Below, one piece after another: positions 57,460 through 64,000 of a DNA stretch of 64,000 nucleotides. The stretch comes from Carpediemonas membranifera (Eukaryota > Fornicata): positions 186,001-250,000 of the forward strand of contig JAHDYR010000006.1 in NCBI GenBank assembly GCA_019828565.1, read 5' to 3'. The notes beneath the pieces are model-generated. The model saw nothing but the letters and a program-made list of their open reading frames with translations, searched no databases and had not been told where the DNA came from. Position 1 is the stretch's first letter. Every line of letters starts with the position of its first letter. The translations under genes were made by a program, and so were the position numbers.

Positions 57460-57873
57460 TCACTTGAAGGCGAGGCGGCCGGTGATAACGGCGACGATCG
57501 AGACAACAGGGACGGCCTGGAGAAGCCACTTGAGGTCCATGCTGACCCAGTAGAGGATGAAGGCGACCACGATGGAGCTAATAGACACAATAAAGAGGCC
57601 GCTGAAGGCCTTGCGGAGGACACTGTGGGGGAATCCCTTGAGGTTGAAGAAGCGCGTCATGGTGAGGAGCGCGATGGAGAAAAGAACAATCACACAAACA
57701 GCAACGATGAGAGAAATCTTCTCATTGACCATAGTTGTCGGATCGCTGAAGGTGTGGGCTTGGTGTTGCTTGAGAGCATACTTGGGGGCCTCGGCAGCAA
57801 TGTGCTCGTCAACAGTCATCTTGCAAGATGCAACAGCAATGAGAAGTGCGAGAAGAAGAATAGGAGCGTTCAT
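57460..57873 (-). CDS. Small secretory-pathway membrane protein, 137 aa
   Basis: A cleavable signal peptide (MNAPILLLALLIAVASC) precedes a short luminal part (~19-50). Three membrane helices follow: ISLIVAVCVIVLFSIALLTM, then FSGLFIVSISSIVVAFILYW and LLQAVPVVSIVAVITGRL. A Lys at the very end could aid ER retention or anchoring. No family is recognised. It might be a small V-ATPase-accessory or cargo-receptor-like protein, but that is speculation. ATG 57873 is chosen for the signal peptide. The 31-bp dispersed repeat lies 36-66 bp upstream of this ATG. Confidence 0.65.
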   Translation of the reverse strand: MNAPILLLALLIAVASCKMTVDEHIAAEAPKYALKQHQAHTFSDPTTMVNEKISLIVAVCVIVLFSIALLTMTRFFNLKGFPHSVLRKAFSGLFIVSISSIVVAFILYWVSMDLKWLLQAVPVVSIVAVITGRLAFK

Positions 57874-57908
57874 AGCTGATATTGCACGAGATTTTTCGAG
57901 TTGTCCCT

Positions 57909-57939
57909 TTGAAGTATCATAGAGTGCACAGTGCAAGCA
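57909..57939 (+). repeat. 31-bp dispersed repeat, copy B
   Basis: It is identical to 42636-42666. Read on the minus strand it begins 16 bp after the stop codon of the Fanzor/TnpB-like relic, the position where the right end of such an element would be expected. It contains the near-palindrome TGCACAGTGCA. Confidence 0.85.
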
Positions 57940-57954
57940 CTGCGTCTCTCCACT

Positions 57955-58646
57955 TCAATTAGCTTGCCCGGAGGCGAAAACTAGCGGCTGGTTAGCCGTA
58001 ATTGGTGTATTGGGGTTATAGTTGGGAAGACGGGCTGGATTTCTGAAAGCACTGGCTTGATACTGTGCATCCGTCATGAGGCCGCAATCCAAGATGTTCT
58101 GTGCAGCAGTCTTGTCTCTGTGGGAGATATTGAGCCAAGTGGATGTAGGATCGGAATTGAGGCGTTGCTGTCTGTACCATGGAGCACCTTGACAATTTGG
58201 GTTGTGGCATCGCATCGTGCGCCTCGTGTAGCGAGTTCTACGGAACCTCGCGCGGCAGAAGGGGCAGACGAGTGAGGTTCGGAACTCGTTAGTCATCCGC
58301 ACTTCAGCAGTGATGTTGAAAGCTCTCATGATGGTAGTAAGGTAGCAAAGCGACCATACGGCGCGCATGGATGCACCCGACGGGGCGTCTTGAATCTAGC
58401 GCTTCCGTAGAAGACACCCCCACAAATTTTGCATCATGTCTGAGAGTGGTGCAGCTCTCTTGTTGATACAATCGGGAACGTCGAGTGTGCTGGGTCGAGT
58501 GTCAATTGACGCGACTCCACTCGATCGATGGAGTTTATGATTGCATGGTGAAGGATGTGGTGACGTGGGTCATCGATAGTCTGACATGAGCTGATGTATC
58601 GGCGTAACTCATGTTCAATCTCACACATGAGCAAGCGAAAGACCAT
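57955..58646 (-). pseudogene. Degraded Fanzor/TnpB-like RNA-guided nuclease, C-terminal part
   Basis: The last frame (58368-57955) contains MTNEFRTSLVCPFCRARF, then MRCHNPNCQG and HRDKTAAQNILD. This is the order of the RuvC-linked zinc ribbon of TnpB/Fanzor: an E-x-R/K-T-S lead, C-x2-C, C-x4-C, and then a D-x-x-A-A-x-N-I motif whose Asp is the third RuvC residue. A TAG lies ten codons before ATG 58368. The adjacent frame, however, carries YGSARFKTPRRVHPCAPYGR, which would fit just upstream of TTIMRAFNITAEVRMTNEF after one frameshift. That frame runs back through an in-frame TGA to ~58646. The RuvC-I/II residues and the N-terminal domain are not found. It is a decayed copy, closer to eukaryotic Fanzors than to bacterial TnpB by context only. 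Confidence 0.55.
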
Positions 58647-58974
58647 TCATTCATCACCCACCCAGAGCTCTAGCAGGATAAGACACCGTAATTCCGCGGA
58701 CAACTGCAACTCCAGCCTGAGGTGACCAACCCGCACCCACACCCATCTCGCATGTCCCAGTGCCATGTCATGTCATGGGTGAAGACGAACTGCCACCGGA
58801 TGCGCGAGACACAAGATACCTCTCCTAAGTTTCCGAGCAATTGAGTTTCTGGGTAGTATTTAAATGGTGGTTTAGGTGAAGGTCGGGAGGGCAACGAACT
58901 TCATGTCTCAGAATGGAGATATCATGTCTCGAAACAGCGCTCGGCTTTACACAATGCTTCAATCGGTCTGTGAG
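58647..58974. other. 328-bp stretch, nothing recognised
   Basis: It lies between the nuclease relic and the 3' end of the ankyrin gene. It may hold further eroded relic sequence, since short minus-strand frames continue, but no motif is visible. Confidence 0.35.
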
Positions 58975-61900
58975 CTATGGCCCGAGACTGGACACGTGGA
59001 ATGACCGCTGTCGGGTGAACCAGAAGTTGCCGTACTTCCCCTGCCACACCCGTTCAGAGTTGTCATCGACCGCCTCGTCTGAGTCGATGCTATGATCGAC
59101 AAACACATGATCCTGTTCTGACCCCGGTCTGTGCCACCCGGCGGGGCGAGGCACGTCTGCTGTGGGGTAGACGTTGAAGTAGTGGCCGTGGGAGAACCCG
59201 ACGCCCTCGGCGAATGCGATGAAGCGCGAGGAGACGACGCGCTCTGGATGCTCGCAGCGGAGAGCCAAAGTGTCGTCGTCGGTCATCTCGAGGTGGAAGC
59301 GCTCAATAGACCGGTGCACGCTGCTGCTGGCCGAGACACAAGCATACTGGATCAGCTCGAACTGGCCGACGGTCTCTGCTCTGACCCGCCCCGACAGGTA
59401 CAGCTGGATCGCCCAGAGTGCGGGCAGGTTGACGAAGTTCTTGTCCTCGAACATCCCGCGGAGCTCCTCGTGGGTGTACCCCGTCTCGTTCAGGTCGATA
59501 GGGGCGCTGTAGCTCCCCAGCAGTGCCCGGGCGGCGGCGCGGGTCCATTCCCGATTGCGGCTGAAGAGGGTCGGGTCGAGATTGTGGAGGGCGAAGAAGG
59601 CGCAGTCACCCCCACCAGCGTTGTTGCGGTAGCTTGCGTTGCCGAGTGCGAAACCTTGGTGCAACTCCGAGTCGTGCCCTGCGATGACAGGGAAGGGGCT
59701 GGGGTCCAACGGCGGGGCAGGAGGGGGAACTCTCACAGCCGCATCGACCAGGTGCGGGTGCATGCCGTGGGCTCGGCAGAGGAGCCCCTTGGCCACGACT
59801 GTGTCGGGGAAGGCTCGAATGGCATGCATCGCGTTGACTCCGTCGGCTGGGAGGAGCGGGTCGGCCCCGTGGGAGAGCAGCTTTCGGGCAGAGTCCACGT
59901 GGCCGCCCTGGATGGCTGCAACGAGCGCGGTGGTGCCTCGGCTGGTGGCATTGACGTCGACCTTCGCCCTCAGCATCTCGTCCAGTATCGCGGGCTTGGT
60001 GATGACGGCCAGCAGTGGGTGGCCGTCCGGGAAGGCGTCGTCGAGTAGGCACTCGGCCTTGAGCAGAGCAGCGAAGGCATGCGGCTGGTTATGAACGAAC
60101 GCACTATACAGGGGCGACCGGCCCTCCCGGTCGAGGCAGTTGAGGACTACGGGGCCGAACTTGCCACTCCGGAGCAGTTTTCTCGACCTCATCCGACGGA
60201 CATCCCCGCGGACGACGAAGCTGTGCAGGGTGTCGCTTCTCTCCAGTGCCTCCCGGACCCGTCCCCCGAGGAGGGGCATCGGGTCCATGTGAAGCGAGGA
60301 GACCGGACTGAGTCGGGCAAGGTCGGCTTCAAGTAGCCGGGCGCTTTGGTTTGCCTCCAGTGCTTTGGTGGTTGAGGTCGACTTGAACTCGCCTAAGAGG
60401 CGGCGGGCTCGGCGTAGGTTGGCCTCGACATACAGTGCACGCTTCGATTTCAACAACAGGACAGCCTGAGAATCATCAACGGCCTCCTCTTCATCAGATT
60501 CGGTCCCGACTGGGCGCTGGGCCCTTGGACATATAACTAGCGAGCCCGGCTTGATGTCGACTGGGAACTGACCGGGGTTGTCGAGCAGGTAAACGCAGTC
60601 GCCGTGACCATTAGATCGGGCGACGTCGCGGGGCTTGCCACGACGCGGTATGGTGATGTCCGCGCCGGCTCCAATAAGCAGCCTGAGGATGTTGAAATGG
60701 CCCTTCTCTGCCGCGAACAGGGCGGCGGTTGACCCCAACCGACTGCGGGCGTTGACGTCGCACCCGGCCTGCAACAAGAGACGAACGCACGAAGCTCGGC
60801 CTGCCTGGGCGGCGCAATGCAAGGCAGTCTTCCCGGATCTTTCCGGTGCGTCTACTTTTGCGCCGTATTGCAAGAGCAACAGGATGAGGTCGGCGTGACC
60901 AAAATGAGCCGCGTAAGTCAAACATGTGCCGGATTTGGAGCTGTTGTTTGGGTTTGCACCAGCGTCAAGGAGCAACTGGGTTGCTTTAGCGTGGCCGAAC
61001 GCGCAGGAATAGTCGAGGGCGGTCTTGTCGTACGAGTCCACCACGTCAACCAGCGTGGGTTCATTTCTCAGCAACCGTTCTGTGATGGTGGTGAAGCCAT
61101 GCTGGGCAGCAACATGCAGGGCGCTGCGACCGTTGGTAAGAACGTTGGTGGGGTCTGCCCCGCCGACGAGGAGGACTCGCACAACGTCTGAAAACCCTTC
61201 AACCGTCGCAGCGATGAGAGGGGTCCAGCCATCCTTGGCTTGCACATCAGGATCAGAACCGTGGTCGAGGAGGAGCTTGACGCAGTTCGTGTGTCCAAAT
61301 GCGGCTGCGAAGAACAACGCAGACCGGCCATTGCCGTCCACTGTGCCGATTAAAACGGGAGATGTGGCGAGATACTTCAGGTATTCGAAGTTGCCATCTC
61401 GGGCTGCCGCGTGAAACCCATTAAACCCATTAAATCCATCAAAGGACCAGTCCATAAATGAAATAAGTATCGAAAAGGGTGGCATAGATCTCATTTTCTC
61501 CAGAATATCCAACATCTCATCTCTTCCCATCGCTTGGAGCGAGAGATGCCAAAAGAACCAACGCAGATAGCTTCCTGGTGTAATACTTCTAGAGTACGAA
61601 AAATCTCTCGTAAGCTGCATGACACCCGCCGCTGTGGCCTTGAGCATGGCTAAGGATGGCTCGGGCCGGATAGACTGAAACTGGGGTGAGCCCACCTCGA
61701 AGTCGAGCGGGCCGCACTGGTCCGGATGGTCGAGTAGGAAGACGCAACGCTCGTGGCCCTTGGCCTGGGCGATTGCCCTAGGACGTCTCGGCCGACTGAG
61801 TAGGCTCGTTCGACCGGGGATGGCCACGTCCGCGCCTGCTGCGATGAGCATACTGAGGGCCTCGCAATTGCCATTCTCGGCAGCAAATAGTGCAGCAGTG

Positions 61901-64000
61901 CACCCAAGTGTGCTGCGGGCATTGATGTTACAGCCAGCTTTAAGCAGCACGCGGATACAAGAAGTGCGATTACCAGCCGAGGCAGAGTGCAATGCAGTTA
62001 GCCTTGCGGCGCTAAACCGTCCGTTAACGTCAGCGCCGAATTCAAGGAGTAGAAGAATGAGGTCGTCAAATCCATTAAAAGCAGCAGTTGTCAAGGGCGA
62101 GCCATATTCGCAGTTGTAAGCTGTATACGCCCCTCCGTCGAGCAGCACACCGGCAGCGCTGAGGTTCCCCTGGATGCAGGTCATCATGAGGGCCGTGCGG
62201 CAATCTTTGTCACGCAGGTCGAGGGTCGCCCCGGCATCGATGAGCAACTTGAGTATCTCGACGTGGTTATTGGTCGCAGCGGCAATGAGCGGGGTCCAGC
62301 CATTGTTGTCTCGGTGGTCTGGATCAGCACGGTGCTCGAGGAGGAGGCTGACCATGTCAGCGTGGCCTCCGAAGGCGGCACGTAAGAGGGGGGACCAGCT
62401 GTCGTTGTCGGCGATGTCAATCATAGACTTATTGGTGTCCAACAAAAGAGTTGCTATTTCGACAAACCCCTTCTCGGCTGCAATAAACAGTGCGCTGCTG
62501 CCACTCGAGTGGACCTTGGTGCAGTCCGCCCCGGCAGCAAGCAGTGATCTGGTGCACTCGGCGTGACCCCGTAAACACGTCAGCATGAGAGCCGTGAATC
62601 CTTCGTCGTTCTGCAGGTCGAGGGTCGCCCCGGCATCGATGAGCAACTTGAGTATCTCGACGTGGTTATTGGTCGCAGCGGCAATGAGCGGCGTCCGACC
62701 ATTGTTGTTACGCTGGTCGAGGGTCGCCCCGCGCTCGATGAGGAGACGGACGACGTCGTCATGACCCTTGGCTGATGCGGCGAACAGAGGTGACGAGCCA
62801 TCGTTATTGGCGACGTTGATCATGGACTGATTGGCGTCCAGCAGTAGCTTGACGATGCCAGCAAAGCCAAAGTATGCAGCGAGAAACAGAGCACTGGCGC
62901 CCGTGGAAGAAACCTTGGTGCAGTCTGCGCCGGCACTTAGCAGAAAGCCAGCGCTGTCCGCGTGTCCGTTGACGCAGGCTACCATGAGCGCAGTCCTGCC
63001 ATCTTTCTCCTGCAGGTCGAGGGTCGCCCCGGCATCGATGAGCAACTTGAGTATCTCGACGTGGTTATTGGTCGCAGCGGCAATGAGCGGGGTCCAGCCA
63101 TTGTTGTCTCGGTGGTCTGGATCAGCACGGTGCTCGAGGAGGAGGCTGACCATGTCAGCGTGGCCTCCGAAGGCGGCACGTAAGAGGGGGGACCAGCTGT
63201 CGTTGTCGGCGATGTCAATCATAGACTTATTGGTGTCCAACAAAAGAGTTGCTATTTCGACAAACCCCTTCTCGGCTGCAATAAACAGTGCGCTGCTGCC
63301 ACTCGAGTGGACCTTGGTGCAGTCCGCCCCGGCAGCAAGCAGTGATCTGGTGCACTCGGCGTGACCCCGTAAACACGTCAGCATGAGAGCCGTGAATCCT
63401 TCGTCGTTCTGCAGGTCGAGGGTCGCCCCGGCATCGATGAGCAACTTGAGTATCTCGACGTGGTTATTGGTCGCAGCGGCAATGAGCGGCGTCCGACCAT
63501 TGTTGTTACGCTGGTCGAGGGTCGCCCCGCGCTCGATGAGGAGACGGACGACGTCGTCATGACCCTTGGCTGATGCGGCGAACAGAGGTGACGAGCCATC
63601 GTTATTGGCGACGTTGATCATGGACTGATTGGCGTCCAGCAGTAGCTTGACGATGCCAGCAAAGCCAAAGTATGCAGCGAGAAACAGAGCACTGGCGCCC
63701 GTGGAAGAAACCTTGGTGCAGTCTGCGCCGGCACTTAGCAGAAAGCCAGCGCTGTCCGCGTGTCCGTTGACGCAGGCTACCATGAGCGCAGTCCTGCCAT
63801 CTTTCTCCTGCAGGTCGAGGGTCGCCCCGGCATCGATGAGCAACTTGAGTATCTCGACGTGGTTATTGGTCGCAGCGGCAATGAGCGGGGTCCAGCCATT
63901 GTTGTCTCGGTGGTCTGGATCAGCACGGTGCTCGAGGAGGAGGCTGACCATGTCAGCGTGGCCTCCGAAGGCGGCACGTAAGAGGGGGGACCAGCTGTCG
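58975..64000 (-). CDS. Giant ankyrin-repeat protein with C-terminal OTU-like protease domain (N-terminus outside window)
   Basis: The frame is open from the window end to the TAG at 58975, giving at least 1674 residues; the start is beyond base 64000. Roughly 35 ankyrin repeats (NNGWTPLIAAATNNHVEILK, LLIDAGATLDL) fill 64000-~60150, interrupted by a non-repeat helix-rich segment near 61650-61450. After a linker, 59650-59130 encodes an OTU-like fold. NAGGGDCAFFALHN holds the probable catalytic Cys, and FSHGHYFNVYPT near its end holds the probable His, as in OTU deubiquitinases. It is likely a ubiquitin-directed protease targeted by its repeats, but the Asp-x-x-Cys spacing of classical OTUs is altered. 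The distal ankyrin part is a tandem DNA duplication. Confidence 0.85.
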   Translation of the reverse strand, partial: DSWSPLLRAAFGGHADMVSLLLEHRADPDHRDNNGWTPLIAAATNNHVEILKLLIDAGATLDLQEKDGRTALMVACVNGHADSAGFLLSAGADCTKVSSTGASALFLAAYFGFAGIVKLLLDANQSMINVANNDGSSPLFAASAKGHDDVVRLLIERGATLDQRNNNGRTPLIAAATNNHVEILKLLIDAGATLDLQNDEGFTALMLTCLRGHAECTRSLLAAGADCTKVHSSGSSALFIAAEKGFVEIATLLLDTNKSMIDIADNDSWSPLLRAAFGGHADMVSLLLEHRADPDHRDNNGWTPLIAAATNNHVEILKLLIDAGATLDLQEKDGRTALMVACVNGHADSAGFLLSAGADCTKVSSTGASALFLAAYFGFAGIVKLLLDANQSMINVANNDGSSPLFAASAKGHDDVVRLLIERGATLDQRNNNGRTPLIAAATNNHVEILKLLIDAGATLDLQNDEGFTALMLTCLRGHAECTRSLLAAGADCTKVHSSGSSALFIAAEKGFVEIATLLLDTNKSMIDIADNDSWSPLLRAAFGGHADMVSLLLEHRADPDHRDNNGWTPLIAAATNNHVEILKLLIDAGATLDLRDKDCRTALMMTCIQGNLSAAGVLLDGGAYTAYNCEYGSPLTTAAFNGFDDLILLLLEFGADVNGRFSAARLTALHSASAGNRTSCIRVLLKAGCNINARSTLGCTAALFAAENGNCEALSMLIAAGADVAIPGRTSLLSRPRRPRAIAQAKGHERCVFLLDHPDQCGPLDFEVGSPQFQSIRPEPSLAMLKATAAGVMQLTRDFSYSRSITPGSYLRWFFWHLSLQAMGRDEMLDILEKMRSMPPFSILISFMDWSFDGFNGFNGFHAAARDGNFEYLKYLATSPVLIGTVDGNGRSALFFAAAFGHTNCVKLLLDHGSDPDVQAKDGWTPLIAATVEGFSDVVRVLLVGGADPTNVLTNGRSALHVAAQHGFTTITERLLRNEPTLVDVVDSYDKTALDYSCAFGHAKATQLLLDAGANPNNSSKSGTCLTYAAHFGHADLILLLLQYGAKVDAPERSGKTALHCAAQAGRASCVRLLLQAGCDVNARSRLGSTAALFAAEKGHFNILRLLIGAGADITIPRRGKPRDVARSNGHGDCVYLLDNPGQFPVDIKPGSLVICPRAQRPVGTESDEEEAVDDSQAVLLLKSKRALYVEANLRRARRLLGEFKSTSTTKALEANQSARLLEADLARLSPVSSLHMDPMPLLGGRVREALERSDTLHSFVVRGDVRRMRSRKLLRSGKFGPVVLNCLDREGRSPLYSAFVHNQPHAFAALLKAECLLDDAFPDGHPLLAVITKPAILDEMLRAKVDVNATSRGTTALVAAIQGGHVDSARKLLSHGADPLLPADGVNAMHAIRAFPDTVVAKGLLCRAHGMHPHLVDAAVRVPPPAPPLDPSPFPVIAGHDSELHQGFALGNASYRNNAGGGDCAFFALHNLDPTLFSRNREWTRAAARALLGSYSAPIDLNETGYTHEELRGMFEDKNFVNLPALWAIQLYLSGRVRAETVGQFELIQYACVSASSSVHRSIERFHLEMTDDDTLALRCEHPERVVSSRFIAFAEGVGFSHGHYFNVYPTADVPRPAGWHRPGSEQDHVFVDHSIDSDEAVDDNSERVWQGKYGNFWFTRQRSFHVSSLGP
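62214..64000. repeat. 798-bp tandem duplication inside the ankyrin gene, 2.24 copies visible
   Basis: Unit A (62214-63011), unit B (63012-63809) and partial unit C (63810-64000) show no mismatch in the stretches compared. The period is 266 codons, eight ankyrin repeats. Each unit itself holds two 399-bp halves that share the ~75-bp segment starting AGGTCGAGGGTCGCCCCGGC. The left boundary is sharp: base 62213 and those before it differ from the unit. The array continues past the window edge. Confidence 0.95.

Overview
This window is nuclear DNA from a gene-dense, GC-rich unicellular eukaryote. Nearly every gene is a recognisable eukaryotic housekeeping gene (SSU processome, nuclear pore, COPI/COPII, SNAREs, N-glycosylation, tRNA synthetases, spliceosome). 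Genes lie on both strands with gaps mostly of 50-300 bp and no operons. Seven introns of 28-35 nt can be placed with good protein support, and an eighth of 40 nt is tentative. Most start GTWYGT or a close variant and end in a branch-site-like CTNAC fused to the 3' AG (CTCACACAG, CTTGACACAG, ACTAACCCAG). That style is known from Giardia and other fornicates. A methionine gamma-lyase fits an anaerobe, and delta/epsilon-like tubulins fit a flagellate. My inference is a free-living fornicate metamonad (Carpediemonas-like); the sequence alone does not prove this.

Layout. 1-11.8 kb: a coiled-coil protein (cut by the window edge), UTP18, a hypothetical, cytidine deaminase, a Nup107-like nucleoporin, a Qc-SNARE, a TM2-domain protein, a tentative small spliced gene, a pyruvate kinase lacking its C-terminal domain, a SENP6/7-like SUMO protease and SAR1. 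12.3-17.7 kb: glutamyl-tRNA synthetase diverging from a 1026-residue protein made of two complete tubulin folds, delta-like then epsilon-like. 17.7-24.2 kb: one copy of an 87-bp dispersed repeat, a spliced LSM7, a hypothetical, SF3B2, a spliced kinesin, an EF-hand protein and a hypothetical. 24.4-30.2 kb: STT3, a BuGZ-type zinc finger, a broken ZIP transporter, a spliced Qb-SNARE and TrpRS. 30.4-42.2 kb: a giant alpha-solenoid, a BTB protein behind a perfect inverted repeat, the second 87-bp repeat, RAE1, VPS52, an ENO4-like protein and spliced eL6. 42.7-57.9 kb: PWP2, spliced ARP2, RNase H2A, ALG11, COPE, a twice-spliced methionine gamma-lyase, two hypotheticals, an OCRL-like phosphatase, an ArfGAP and a small membrane protein. 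57.9-64 kb: a degraded Fanzor/TnpB-like nuclease next to a short dispersed repeat, then the C-terminal 1.66 k residues of an ankyrin-OTU protein whose distal part is a 798-bp tandem duplication with no mismatch seen.

Functional themes: ribosome biogenesis (UTP18 and PWP2, both UTP-B, plus eL6), splicing and RNA decay (SF3B2, LSM7), nuclear pore and export (Nup107-like, RAE1), secretory traffic (SAR1, COPE, ArfGAP, two SNAREs, VPS52, OCRL-like), N-glycosylation (ALG11, STT3) and the flagellar apparatus (tubulin fusion, ENO4-like). The most notable items are the covalent delta/epsilon-like tubulin fusion, the intron class, the Fanzor relic with its adjacent repeat, and the tandem ankyrin duplication.
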